This document shows, piece after piece, positions 27,372-36,441 of a stretch of DNA of 64,000 nucleotides. The stretch's first letter is position 1. Each line of letters starts with the position of its first letter. The stretch spans positions 1,010,266 to 1,074,265 of the forward strand of contig NZ_PNFF01000002.1 of NCBI RefSeq assembly GCF_028888695.1, given 5' to 3'. This stretch comes from Bacillus methanolicus. GTDB taxonomy: Bacteria; Bacillota; Bacilli; Bacillales; Cytobacillaceae. The position numbers and the translations under genes are program-made. The notes beneath the pieces are model-generated. The model ran no database searches. It was not told the origin of the DNA and worked only from the letters and a program-made list of their open reading frames with translations.

Positions 27372-28378
27372 TGAAAAAGACGCTCTATATTTTTCAAAGC
27401 GGCGAGCTGATTCGTCAAGACAACAGTATTTGTTTTGAGACAGCCGAGCGAAAACGGGTGCTTCCTGTTGAAGATGTTAATGATATTTACATTTTCGGAG
27501 AAGTAAATGTCACAAAGAAGTTTTTGGAGCTTATGGCACAAAAAAATATTTGTATTCACTATTTTAATTATTACGGCTACTATACGGGAACGTTTTATCC
27601 ACGGGAGCATTTAAACGCAGGGCACGTCATATTAAAACAGGCGGAAGCGTATTTAAATTCGGAGAAGCGTCTTGCTTTAGCGCGGAAATTCATCGACGGT
27701 TCGATCGGGCAAATGATACAAGTTTTGAAATATTATCAAAACCGTACACAAGCCAACAGCGATAAATTTAAGGAAATGATTCTGGATTTTCAATTAAGTC
27801 GAGAAAAACTGGAACAATGGACGAGTGTCGAGGAAATGATGTCGACTGAAGGACATGTGCGAGAAAAATATTATAGTATGTTTGATGACATATTAAATCG
27901 TAATCCAGATTTTTTGTTCGAAAAACGTTCTAAGCGACCGCCGCTCAACCGTCTAAATGCGATGATTAGTTTTGGAAATCAGATTTGCTATACGATGGTG
28001 TTAAGTGAAATCTACAAGACGTATCTTGACCCACGCATCAGTTATTTACACGCGACAAATTTTCGACGTTTTTCGTTGAATTTAGACGTTGCGGAAATAT
28101 TTAAACCAGTTATGGTCGATCGCCTCATTTTTACTCTAGTAAATAAAAAGATGATTACAAAAAAAGATTTTGACAAACATATGGAAGGGATTTTGTTATC
28201 AGAAGAGGGAAGGAAAAAATTTATTGAGGAATTGGACAAGCGCATGAAAACAACAGTAAACCACCGGCATCTTGGAAAGTCCGTCTCATACCGCCGTCTC
28301 ATTCGTCTCGAACTTTATAAAATTCAAAAGCATCTTCTCGGTGAAAAAGAATACGAACCTTATCGTTCGTTATGGTAG
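27371..28378 (+). CDS. cas1: Cas1 integrase, type I-B
   Basis: A 335-residue Cas1b. The beta-sandwich N-terminus KKTLYIFQSGELIRQDN...VEDVNDIYIFGEVN is followed by the helical integrase domain. Catalytic residues fit the E-H-D pattern in EGHVREKYYSMFDD (Glu), SYLHATNFRRFSLNLDVAEIFKP (His and Asp) and VMVDRLIF. Cas1 forms the integration complex with Cas2 and inserts spacers at the leader-repeat junction. It is the only intact cas1 in the window and presumably serves all four arrays. The ATG at 27371 overlaps the cas4 stop. Confidence 0.97.
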   Translation: MKKTLYIFQSGELIRQDNSICFETAERKRVLPVEDVNDIYIFGEVNVTKKFLELMAQKNICIHYFNYYGYYTGTFYPREHLNAGHVILKQAEAYLNSEKRLALARKFIDGSIGQMIQVLKYYQNRTQANSDKFKEMILDFQLSREKLEQWTSVEEMMSTEGHVREKYYSMFDDILNRNPDFLFEKRSKRPPLNRLNAMISFGNQICYTMVLSEIYKTYLDPRISYLHATNFRRFSLNLDVAEIFKPVMVDRLIFTLVNKKMITKKDFDKHMEGILLSEEGRKKFIEELDKRMKTTVNHRHLGKSVSYRRLIRLELYKIQKHLLGEKEYEPYRSLW

Positions 28379-28386
28379 GTGTTACT

Positions 28387-28650
28387 ATGTTTGTTATACT
28401 AGTTTACGATTTTGAAAAAAAACGTGTTGCAAAAGCCTTGAAGATCGCAAGGAAATATTTGTACTGGGTGCAAAACTCGGTGCTTGAAGGAGAGATTTCT
28501 GAAGCAAACTACGTCAAGTTGAAAACGGAATTGGCAAATATTATGGATCCTAATGTTGATTCTGTTGTTTTCTATACATTTCGTACGCAAAAATATACGA
28601 AGAGAGAAGAGATGGGATTGCGAAAAGGTGGAGAAGATAACATTTTATAG
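28387..28650 (+). CDS. cas2: Cas2
   Basis: An 87-residue Cas2 with the ferredoxin-like fold: MFVILVYDFEKKRVAKALKIARKYLYWVQNSVLEGEISEANYVKLKTEL...DSVVFYTF. The Asp in VYDF is the hallmark residue. Cas2 is the central dimer of the Cas1-Cas2 integrase. The ATG at 28387 gives the usual family length; an in-frame ATG at 28372 overlaps cas1. Two damaged homologues occur in the window (31672-31941 and 44038-44144). Confidence 0.95.
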   Translation: MFVILVYDFEKKRVAKALKIARKYLYWVQNSVLEGEISEANYVKLKTELANIMDPNVDSVVFYTFRTQKYTKREEMGLRKGGEDNIL

Positions 28651-28659
28651 GGGGAACAA

Positions 28660-29406
28660 ATGAGGCTTACAATTCAATTCAGACCGAAAAATGGTACACT
28701 TATCCTGCCAATTAATTACGAAGAGGTGCTACAAGGATTTTTATACCGTTCGATTCAAGATTTTGAATTAGCGAATTTTTTGCATGATTTTGGATATATG
28801 AAAGAAAAGCGGCGGTTTAAGATGTTTACATTTAGCCGATTGTCTGGAACATATCGGATTCATCGTCAGGAGAAAGAAATCGAGTTTTTTGATGAAGTAA
28901 CATGGCAAGTTTCTTCTTTGTTAGATTCGCTTATTTTTGATTTAGCGCGAAACTATTTATTGAAGGAACAATTTTTGTTAAATGGACAGCCGATTCATAT
29001 CGAGGAAACAGTTGTAAAGTCGAAAGAGATCGCTGAAAAATGTTCTTATCAAATTAGGATGCTCTCGCCGCTTACAGTCTACAGCACTTATGAAAACCGA
29101 TACGGCGAAAAGCGAACCCATTTTTTCTCACCGTTTGATCCTGTTTTTTCTGATATGGTAGAGAAAAATTTTTGTAATAAATTTCAAGCCTATTTTCAAG
29201 AGCAGCCAACGGAAAGGATAACCATTAAACCGAAAAAAGTAACTCAAAAAGATAAGGTTGTTACAACGTTTAAAGATTTCCGAATCAATGCGTGGAATGG
29301 AACTTTCGAAATTCAAGCTCCATTGTCTTATCTAAAATTTATGTATGAGGTTGGCATCGGAGCGAAAAACTCACAAGGATTCGGAATGTTTGAAATCATA
29401 GAATAG
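28660..29406 (+). CDS. cas6: Cas6 CRISPR RNA endonuclease
   Basis: A 248-residue RAMP endoribonuclease: MRLTIQFRPKNGTLILPINYEEVLQGFLYRSIQD at the N-terminus and the Gly-rich loop GIGAKNSQGFGMFEII at the C-terminus, as in Cas6 proteins of I-B and III-B loci. It cleaves each repeat to leave the 8-nt 5' handle ATTGAAAC on crRNAs. It is the only intact cas6 here, so it probably processes transcripts of all arrays and supplies crRNA to both Cascade and Cmr. AGGGGGAACAA precedes the ATG, 9 bp after cas2. Its 3' half is almost identical in DNA sequence to the broken second copy at 46013-46699. Confidence 0.96.
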   Translation: MRLTIQFRPKNGTLILPINYEEVLQGFLYRSIQDFELANFLHDFGYMKEKRRFKMFTFSRLSGTYRIHRQEKEIEFFDEVTWQVSSLLDSLIFDLARNYLLKEQFLLNGQPIHIEETVVKSKEIAEKCSYQIRMLSPLTVYSTYENRYGEKRTHFFSPFDPVFSDMVEKNFCNKFQAYFQEQPTERITIKPKKVTQKDKVVTTFKDFRINAWNGTFEIQAPLSYLKFMYEVGIGAKNSQGFGMFEIIE

Positions 29407-29415
29407 TCTCCTTCC

Positions 29416-29604
29416 TTGTCGTCGACCCCCAATATTGCACTAATACCGGGAGATCGACGACAAAATTATTTTTGAGGTATTCACGAGAAAAACAAAGAAA
29501 ATACAAGAAAAATAGGGAATTGATAACAATTCCGTTTTAAGTTAAAATGAAGTCAAATCGATTTGGATTATTATCAAAATGCTGTTATAGCAGCATTTTT
29601 TGGG
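29416..29604 (+). promoter_or_regulatory. CRISPR leader 2
   Basis: It begins 10 bp after cas6 with the TTGTCGTCGA/TCGACGACAA hairpin (29416-29463), then an AACAAAG-rich stretch, then TTGATA (29520-29525) and TAAAAT (29543-29548) 17 bp apart. An AATGCTGTTATAGCAGCATT hairpin lies just before repeat 1. The hairpin may also end the cas transcript. Confidence 0.85.
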
Positions 29605-31364
29605 GTTTTTATCTTAACTATGAGGAATTGAAACTTCAATATTAGGAATGAATATTTTAGTATTTGATGGTTTTTATCTTAACTATGAGGAATTGAAACA
29701 TTTTGAATAATTTTTCCACTTCAATATCAAAAGCTTCGAGTTTTTATCTTAACTATGAGGAATTGAAACAAATCCGACATACATGCCCAAAACAATTTAT
29801 ACTTGTTTTTATCTTAACTATGAGGAATTGAAACTGTAAAGGAAAATATTTTTTGCAGTATTTACATTGTTTCCGTTTTTATCTTAACTATGAGGAATTG
29901 AAACTCAGCGAATGACTCAATCAAGTCAGTATCGATGTCAAGGTTTTTATCTTAACTATGAGGAATTGAAACCGACTTTGACAACGCGTTCTGATGGGCC
30001 TGTAAAGGTTTTTATCTTAACTATGAGGAATTGAAACGCGATTGTCCATTGAACGATTGCTATGACTAAAGAAATCGTTTTTATCTTAACTATGAGGAAT
30101 TGAAACATTTGTGTAGCGATATTTTATGGACTGATTTTTTTATGTTTTTATCTTAACTATGAGGAATTGAAACGAACGCATCAAAATCCGCTTGTGTCGC
30201 TTCTCGAACGTGTTTTTATCTTAACTATGAGGAATTGAAACGATTTCACGTAAACCGCGTCTAATTGTTTTGCTTGGTTTTTATCTTAACTATGAGGAAT
30301 TGAAACAAAGTTTCTCTTTTAAATCGTTGTATTTTAGTCCTTTGTTTTTATCTTAACTATGAGGAATTGAAACTGATAAAAATAAAAATCATCGTGACAA
30401 GAACCGTCACGTTTTTATCTTAACTATGAGGAATTGAAACATAGTGCGGTTACATCTTCCTGTGTTGGTTTCTTTCGTTTTTATCTTAACTATGAGGAAT
30501 TGAAACATTAATTTTGCCGGCGATTGGATCAGAGCCGCGGGAAAGTTTTTATCTTAACTATGAGGAATTGAAACTAGCTTCCCGTCCGGGTTTTGACCCT
30601 TTCATGTTGACCGTTTTTATCTTAACTATGAGGAATTGAAACAAAATTATATAAGAGAATATGCTGAATTATGTAATATGTTTTTATCTTAACTATGAGG
30701 AATTGAAACATCCATGTGAACTTCAACCCATACTTCATTAAAGTATGTTTTTATCTTAACTATGAGGAATTGAAACTAGCGAAAATGAAACACCTTTTGA
30801 TATCCATGTCACGTTTTTATCTTAACTATGAGGAATTGAAACTGGTGCAATAGGAGCGCCAGGGTATTCAGTAATCAGAAGTTTTTATCTTAACTATGAG
30901 GAATTGAAACTGCCATACTGACCCGTTACTCATTTGTGATAAACTGTTTTTATCTTAACTATGAGGAATTGAAACAAAGAATAGTATTCGTTTTTTCCAA
31001 TTATCAAATGGGTTTTTATCTTAACTATGAGGAATTGAAACTAGCGAAAATGAAACACCTTTTGATATCCATGTCACGTTTTTATCTTAACTATGAGGAA
31101 TTGAAACTGGTGCAATAGGAGCGCCAGGGTATTCAGTAATCAGAAGTTTTTATCTTAACTATGAGGAATTGAAACTGGAACATATAGCTGCGGTCATGAG
31201 GGCCGAGTGAGGTTTTTATCTTAACTATGAGGAATTGAAACTTTCTTCCTTAAAAAGAAATACCACACCACTAGAAGTTTTTATCTTAACTATGAGGAAT
31301 TGAAACTAACACTTTGACAGATGGTGAACAATTGGAGGGTAAGTTTTTATCTTAACTATGAGGA
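29605..31364 (+). CRISPR. CRISPR array 2
   Basis: Twenty-six intact 30-bp repeats (begin GTTTTTATCTTAAC, end GGAATTGAAAC) from 29605 to 31306, and a 27th (31343-31364) cut after TATGAGGA, where it joins foreign cas3-like coding sequence. Spacers are 35-40 bp. Two neighbouring spacers occur twice in the same order: at 30777-30812 with 30843-30880, and again at 31042-31077 with 31108-31145. The clean loss of the array end and junction to cas relics points to a deletion that joined two CRISPR loci. No degenerate terminal repeat remains. Confidence 0.98.
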
Positions 31365-31671
31365 CAGAGTTTAAGCTGTTTAGTGATGAAATGGAACAAC
31401 AGCTGCTTAAACAAATTAAAGCAATTGACTTTGAACAATTAAATCAAGTTTATCAACCATTAATTCCTACATTATCAGAAAAACCATTTACAAAATCACA
31501 GTTTCAGCAGTGGATTCATGATATGTTTACACAAGGCCGTAAGATTCGCCGCTGCATTATGCAGTGGAATGATAGTAATGAGTCCCTTGCGCCTTATGTC
31601 CAATTGTTATTTGTATTTTCTCTTCTTTTAGATGCCGATAAATCGGAAGCTGGGATCATGCAAAAGGAAAC
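31365..31671 (+). pseudogene. Fragment of a second cas3 gene
   Basis: The frame entering from the truncated repeat reads EFKLFSDEMEQQLLKQIKAIDFEQLN...FVFSLLLDADKSEAGIM. The LLLDADKSEA segment matches the end of the Cas3 HD domain (compare LYSVLINADKLSA in the intact Cas3 of this window), although overall identity is low, so it derives from a different cas3. It is fused without interruption to cas2-like sequence. Neither HD catalytic motifs nor the helicase remain. Assignment to Cas3 is an inference from one short motif and the position. Confidence 0.5.
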
Positions 31672-31941
31672 ATGGTCGTTTTCGGATCGACTGTGTATGA
31701 TTTTAATGAGAAACGTGTAGCTAAGGCGTTGAAAATTGCTCGTAAGTATCTTCATTGGGTGCAAAACTCTGTTTTTGAAGGAGAAATTTCACAAGCGAAT
31801 TATAAAAAGCTTAAGATCGAATTGCAAAATATTATGAATCCGGATGAGGATTCGGTTATCTTTTATACATTTCAAACGCAAAAATACTGGTTACGTGAGG
31901 AATTTGGGTTAAAAAAAGGCGGTGACGAATTTATTTTGTAG
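31672..31941 (+). pseudogene. Second cas2 gene, truncated and altered at the 5' end
   Basis: Residues from VYDFNEKRVAKALKIARKYLHWVQNSVFEGEISQANYKKLKIEL...FYTFQTQKYW...GLKKGGDEFIL are clearly homologous to the intact Cas2 (about 70% by eye). The normal first strand (MFVILVYDF) is replaced by MVVFGSTVYDF, because the cas3 fragment runs into it. An 89-codon frame still exists from the ATG at 31672, so a protein could be made, but the first beta strand is damaged. It lacks a cas1 partner and any ribosome site. Confidence 0.7.
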
Positions 31942-32108
31942 AAAGAAGGAAGTTATGCAACTAACGGCAACTATGAAGACAACCGTCTGGCCCGAACGAT
32001 AAAACTTTCTTTTTGTAAACCGGAATTGGTAGACTAAACTCTAAAGGGTTTGGGAAGTAAGCGTAAAATAACGCCCACGTGTTTTTTCGTGGGCGTTTAT
32101 TATATGCT

Positions 32109-33704
32109 CTATTTAGTTTTATTTGGTATGCGACATTCTTCTGGAATTGTCTTCGACCAAGGAAGGAGTTGATCGATGGCTTCTACATCATTGTGATCTA
32201 TCAATGGTAATTGTTCGAAAAGATAGGTTAAGTAGTTCAATGGATTTAATTGATTCTCTTTAGCTGTTTCGACAATGCTATAAATAATAGCGCTGGCTGA
32301 TGCACCTTTCATCGATTGTGCAAATAGCCATGCCTTCCGGCCCATCACGAATGGTTTAATCGATCGTTCTGCACGATTATTATCGATTTCAAGTCGACCA
32401 TCTTCTAAAAACACTATGAGCTTACTCCATTGATTTATACAATATGTAATTGCCTCTCCCAATTTGCTTTTTGGGGGAACATAAGGGCGTTTTGTTTTTA
32501 GCCATGCCAAAAAAGCGTCTAACACAGGTTTACTGTGTTCAAGACGGTATTCTTTGCGCTGTTTGGGAGTACAGTTCTCAAATTTTTCACTGATTTGTCT
32601 TTCAATCTGGAATAATTGATTACAGAATTGAATTCCTTCTGCAGCGGTTGATGATGTTTTATCCACATTGGCTGGTAATGCCTTCAGTGCTTCATCGAAT
32701 TTTCGCCTTGCATGTGCCCAACACCCTACCAGTTCGACATCCTTTAATTCATGATATCCTGCATATCCATCTACATGCAGATATCCCTTAAATCCTTTTA
32801 GAAAAGCCTTCGGATGTTTACTGTGACGAGTCGTTTGATAATCATATAAGATGATCGGCGGTACGTCTCGTCCTGTTCGATACATCCACATATAGGACTT
32901 CGAATTCGCTTTTCGTCCAGGTTCTGCTAGAACTTGAAGTGTAGTTTCATCCGCATGTAGAATATCGTTTTCGAGTAATAGCTCATGCATCCGTTTATGT
33001 AAAATGGAAAGCCAATTGGTTGCACCATAAATCATCCAGTTGGCGAGCGTTTGGCGTGATAAATACACACCGAATCGTTCCAACTGCTTTTCTTGACGAT
33101 AAAGAGGCATTCCTTCCACGTATTTTTGGTTCATGATATAGGCCATAGCCGATGCAGATGCCAAACTTTTTGGGTAAATTGGTGTTGGCATTTTGGCCGT
33201 GACAATCGGTGTCTCGATTCCTTCCCGTTCACATTGACGGCAACTGTAAATATGTTGAACATGCTCAACGACTTTTACTTGAGCAGGAATAATCTTGATT
33301 TCTCTTCGTATTTCCGTACTCATTTCGTGTACGGTTCCACCGCAACACAAACAAACCTGCTCTTCTTCGGCTAAACGATAGTGAATCGTTTCCGTCGGCA
33401 AGTTCTCTAGTTTCGCATCGCGTTGTCCTACAGACTTCTTCCGTTTATAAGTAATGGTTTCAAGTGTAGGTTCTTCCACTTCTGTATCCGCTGTGATTTC
33501 AGCTTCATTAAAAAGAGGAAGTTCGAGTTGATCCGGATTCGTTTTTTCACTGGAAGCCCCAAATTTTTTATGTTGGCTAAGGCGGAATTGTTCTTCCAAC
33601 CATTTGATTTTAGCCTGTAAGGCTTCATTTTGTTTTTTGAGTTCCGCATTTCTCGCTTGCAGTTCTTCAATTGTTGATTCATTGGTTTGTTTGTGTTTGT
33701 TCAT
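32109..33704 (-). CDS. tnpC: IS66 transposase TnpC
   Basis: A 531-residue DDE transposase. An N-terminal leucine-zipper-like coiled coil ([29 protein letters not shown]) is followed by a zinc-finger-like region (CLCCGG...CRQC) and the DDE domain: [22 protein letters not shown], and [26 protein letters not shown] (the Glu-containing helix with the DNNRAER hallmark of IS66). Full family length with no lesion visible. It catalyses transposition together with TnpA and TnpB. Confidence 0.96.
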   Translation of the reverse strand: MNKHKQTNESTIEELQARNAELKKQNEALQAKIKWLEEQFRLSQHKKFGASSEKTNPDQLELPLFNEAEITADTEVEEPTLETITYKRKKSVGQRDAKLENLPTETIHYRLAEEEQVCLCCGGTVHEMSTEIRREIKIIPAQVKVVEHVQHIYSCRQCEREGIETPIVTAKMPTPIYPKSLASASAMAYIMNQKYVEGMPLYRQEKQLERFGVYLSRQTLANWMIYGATNWLSILHKRMHELLLENDILHADETTLQVLAEPGRKANSKSYMWMYRTGRDVPPIILYDYQTTRHSKHPKAFLKGFKGYLHVDGYAGYHELKDVELVGCWAHARRKFDEALKALPANVDKTSSTAAEGIQFCNQLFQIERQISEKFENCTPKQRKEYRLEHSKPVLDAFLAWLKTKRPYVPPKSKLGEAITYCINQWSKLIVFLEDGRLEIDNNRAERSIKPFVMGRKAWLFAQSMKGASASAIIYSIVETAKENQLNPLNYLTYLFEQLPLIDHNDVEAIDQLLPWSKTIPEECRIPNKTK

Positions 33705-33753
33705 AAGTTAAAGAATAAAGGAAAGGAATTGACAGGTCAATGTCAAATTCCTT

Positions 33754-34110
33754 TTAAACCATGATTTTAGCTGATACTTGTTCATGTGCTTGTTTTTGTT
33801 CAAATGAAAGACCATCGAGCAACCAACTGAATTGGCGGGGAGTGATGCACAAAGGGCCGGGAGTTCTTTCATCAGGCCATTGAAAGACCCCTTTCTCTAA
33901 ACGACGATAGTACAACCAAAACCCATTGTGATCCCAATGGAGAATTTTCAATTTATCTCGTTTCCGATTACAGAAAACAAAGAGATTAGAAGAGAAAGGA
34001 TTTAACTGAAAGCTCATTTGAACAATGGCTGCTAATCCATCAATCGACTTGCGTAAATCCGTTGCCCCCGCTGCTAAATAAACATGTTGAATGGATGTTT
34101 TACTTAACAT
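33754..34110 (-). CDS. tnpB: IS66 accessory protein TnpB (Orf2)
   Basis: A 118-residue IS66 Orf2-like protein with the diagnostic strings VYLAAGATDLRKSIDGLAAIVQ, LFVFCNRKRDKLKILHWDHNGFWLYYRRLEKG and the C-terminal LDGLSF. It is required for IS66 transposition, though its biochemical role is unclear. It overlaps tnpA by 11 bp, indicating translational coupling. It is unrelated to the RNA-guided TnpB of IS605 elements despite the shared name. Confidence 0.95.
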   Translation of the reverse strand: MLSKTSIQHVYLAAGATDLRKSIDGLAAIVQMSFQLNPFSSNLFVFCNRKRDKLKILHWDHNGFWLYYRRLEKGVFQWPDERTPGPLCITPRQFSWLLDGLSFEQKQAHEQVSAKIMV

Positions 34111-34426
34111 GTGTTTTCAGCACCTGAACCACTTCGTTGAAAAGGAGTGGATTGAAACCTTCTTTTACTTCGATGGAAAATTCCCCAATGTTAACGATGA
34201 GCGGGGAGTTTTTTTCATCCAACGGATGGGATACTTCAACAGTTAGCCATTGAGGGGAAGTCCGTGAAGTTTCAGTTGTCTCTAACTCTAGTCTTTTCAT
34301 CCATTTATACATACTTTGATGACTTACTTGATTTTGTTTGCACCAAGCTTTTATACTTGACTCTCCACTAGATCGATAAGATTCGATTCGTTGTTGCCAC
34401 AATTGTTTTCGTTCATCTGGGGACAT
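34100..34426 (-). CDS. tnpA: IS66 accessory protein TnpA
   Basis: A 108-residue protein with an N-terminal helix-turn-helix: MSPDERKQLWQQRIESYRSSGESSIKAWCKQNQVSHQSMYKWMKRLE. This is the usual IS66 TnpA DNA-binding domain, followed by a short beta-rich tail. It is the first gene of the element, and AGGAGGTTTT lies upstream of the minus-strand start. Intact. Confidence 0.93.
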   Translation of the reverse strand: MSPDERKQLWQQRIESYRSSGESSIKAWCKQNQVSHQSMYKWMKRLELETTETSRTSPQWLTVEVSHPLDEKNSPLIVNIGEFSIEVKEGFNPLLFNEVVQVLKTHVK

Positions 34427-34559
34427 AAAAATAAAAACCTCCTAACTTTTGATGTTGATCTAATTATCACAAAACATCAAAATGGTTAGAAGGTGTGGGA
34501 TATTTGGCGCTTACTTTGGGAATGTTCTGTATCATTTGAGAAGTGTAGTGATGGAGCGC

Positions 34560-34791
34560 TTGTCGTCGATCCTCAATCGTGCAAAAACAGGGATCGACGA
34601 CAAAATTATTTTTGGAGTATTTGCAAGAAAAACAAACTTACCTATGAGGGATTGAAACACGCCTTTTCTTTTTCCGGATCAAGGTCCACGACAGGTTTTT
34701 ATCTTACCTATAAGGAATTGAAACCCTGTGATTGAGGGATGTTTTCCGCTTGACTACCTAATTTTTTATCTTAAATATGAAGAAGTGAAAC
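34560..34791 (+). CRISPR. Relic mini-array with a promoterless leader
   Basis: The leader hairpin TTGTCGTCGA/TCGACGACAA (34560-34603) is followed by AAGAAAAACAAAC, which runs straight into a repeat missing its first bases (34635-34658, ending GGGATTGAAAC). A deletion has therefore removed the TTGATA/TAAAAT promoter and the repeat start. One slightly mutated repeat (34695-34724) and one degenerate repeat (34762-34791) follow, with spacers of 36-37 bp. The repeats resemble array 1 more than array 2. It is probably not transcribed from its own promoter. Confidence 0.8.
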
Positions 34792-35239
34792 CCCCGTGTA
34801 TACATTTTTTTCACTTTCTGAATTAAACTTCTTCCATAACATTAAAAAACCAAATATTTGCTCTATTATCCAATTCACTTGGTACAGGAATGTTTTTGAA
34901 TCCTGTACCAAGTTTTTTATTTGGAGATTAAAATAAAGCAATGTTTTATTTTCATAGCAATAGTTTTCAATTCATTAAATAACATACGACACAGGACACT
35001 GTAATGAGTGATTATATGTTTACTGTTTAATTCATTTGTACAGTTAGCTTTGCTATTTGCGTTAGATTTTCCAAGTAGCAATGAAATTTTGATGAAGGTT
35101 TTTTATCTTGATATACCTAAAGAAATTTGCTAGTTTCCTAGAATTCTAAGGGTATTTTTATTGTATCTGGTAATGTAACCCTTTAAAATTAATATAAAAG
35201 TTACCAAATTTATATAATATTGGAGTTGTAATAGGAAAA
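34792..35239. other. Intergenic region before the III-B operon
   Basis: AT-rich DNA without a supported gene. It contains one terminator (34877-34919) and presumably the promoter of the CARF/cmr operon in the last ~150 bp, but I cannot fix clear -35/-10 boxes. Confidence 0.5.
34877..34919 (+). terminator. Rho-independent terminator
   Basis: ACTTGGTACAGGA (34877-34889) and TCCTGTACCAAGT (34901-34913) form a perfect 13-bp stem followed by TTTTTT. It may have ended the transcript of the former array here. Confidence 0.9.
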
Positions 35240-36436
35240 ATGTACCATACTGTTGTGATGACGTGCGGAGTTTCTTTATTAACAGGGGAGTCGAATGTTT
35301 TTTCTATAAAAAGAGAAGGATTTCCTGAGCTCCATGCATCTTTGCAGGAAAAAGAGATTACGTCGAGCATAAACGAGGAGATTGAAAAATGGGTACGATG
35401 TGCGAAACGTGTTGTTCATGAAGTGAAAATGAGACCTAAAGAAGTGTCTGCTGAATTCTCTATGATGTATGCATTACGAAAAAGAGGGAAACTTTCAGAT
35501 CGACCGACAGTCATTCTCCTCTTAACTAAAACGGTGGGCGGCATTATTACAGAAAAATTGCTTTGTTATCTATTTGAGAAACAGTTTCAGGCGGATGTGA
35601 AAGTTTTATACGTTGATATTGATGTCCAAAACCCAAAACAACTGAATTTGACGATCGGGGAATATATGTGGAAATTAAGTGATGCCTTAGGACGAGGAGA
35701 GCCAAACTCTACATGTTTTGCACCCATCGGCGGATATAAAGTAATGACATCCTTTGGCTATATCGTCGGTTCGTTTTTAAATTATCCGACTGCTTACTTG
35801 CATGAATATCATCAAATTTTACATGAAATTCCTCCAATTCCTTTAGATATTAATGATAATTTCGTTCACGAAAATATCGTGCTTCTCCGCAAATGCCAGA
35901 AAGATTATGTGAAATTCGAAGAACTATTTCTTGTTGAGCAAACTTGTGTTGAACAATATCCTTCATTATTTCAAAAGGAAGAAGGATTAGTAGGTTTAAC
36001 TCCATTTGGTCAATATTTGTTTGAGCGTAACAAATATGAGCATTTATTTAATACGCGATATTTTGCTTCTAAGCAAGTTCGAGCATTTATGGAGCTAAAC
36101 CATCATCAATCTATTTATCTTATTCAGCAAATGCGCGAACTAGTGAAGAAATTAAAGCATGGTGAAGGACGATTAGGCGAAATCATGCATGAGAAACAGT
36201 TTTCGACTATTAATCAACAAAAAGTACAATACCATCTTTATAAAGGAGCAAGTAATGGACTGACTGTTTTTCGTCTTGCCTACCGTTATGACGAAAAGGA
36301 AGATGCTTTATATGCGAACTATTTATGGTTAGACCACAATCGATATGAACGAGAAGCGGCTACAGGTCGGGGAATTTATCAATCAGAACAAGACTTTGCC
36401 GAAATAACTGATTCATCTTTCGTTGCTATGAGGTGA
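35240..36436 (+). CDS. CARF-domain type III CRISPR effector with RelE-like C-terminus (Cami1-like candidate)
   Basis: A 398-residue protein at the head of the III-B operon. Residues 1-190 look like a CARF (cyclic-oligoadenylate sensor) domain: hydrophobic strand VILLLTKTVGG and the ligand-site motif APIGGYKVMTSFG (GGYK at 164-167), comparable to the GG-x-K loop of other CARF proteins. A helical linker follows. The last ~95 residues (ELVKKLKHGEGRLGEIM...VQYHLYKGASNGLTVFRLAYRYDEKEDALYANYLWLDHNRYERE) have the strand-rich, basic pattern of RelE/HigB toxins. CARF-RelE proteins (Cami1) are known cOA-activated ribosome-dependent mRNA interferases. The RelE call is by eye and moderate. The next gene overlaps by one ATGA-type junction. 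Confidence 0.6.
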   Translation: MYHTVVMTCGVSLLTGESNVFSIKREGFPELHASLQEKEITSSINEEIEKWVRCAKRVVHEVKMRPKEVSAEFSMMYALRKRGKLSDRPTVILLLTKTVGGIITEKLLCYLFEKQFQADVKVLYVDIDVQNPKQLNLTIGEYMWKLSDALGRGEPNSTCFAPIGGYKVMTSFGYIVGSFLNYPTAYLHEYHQILHEIPPIPLDINDNFVHENIVLLRKCQKDYVKFEELFLVEQTCVEQYPSLFQKEEGLVGLTPFGQYLFERNKYEHLFNTRYFASKQVRAFMELNHHQSIYLIQQMRELVKKLKHGEGRLGEIMHEKQFSTINQQKVQYHLYKGASNGLTVFRLAYRYDEKEDALYANYLWLDHNRYEREAATGRGIYQSEQDFAEITDSSFVAMR

Positions 36437-36441
36437 TAGAA

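Larger units (their letters stand above)
32057..34514 (-). mobile_element. IS66-family insertion sequence with 8-bp target duplication
   Basis: The element begins GTAAGCG (32057) and ends CGCTTAC (34514), the IS66-type inverted terminal repeats, and is flanked on both sides by TTTGGGAA (32049-32056 and 34515-34522), a perfect 8-bp direct repeat. It carries tnpA, tnpB and tnpC on the minus strand. A GCCCACG/CGTGGGC hairpin terminator lies inside the tnpC-distal end (about 32070-32098). The intact duplication and open frames indicate a recent insertion. Confidence 0.95.

Noticed and set aside
30936..31118. Open frames with repeated FYLNYEELK across the arrays (also at 46840-47154, 49600-49791 and 34493-34735)
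   Set aside because: The peptide is the translation of the CRISPR repeat itself; the frames exist only because repeat and spacer lengths keep phase.
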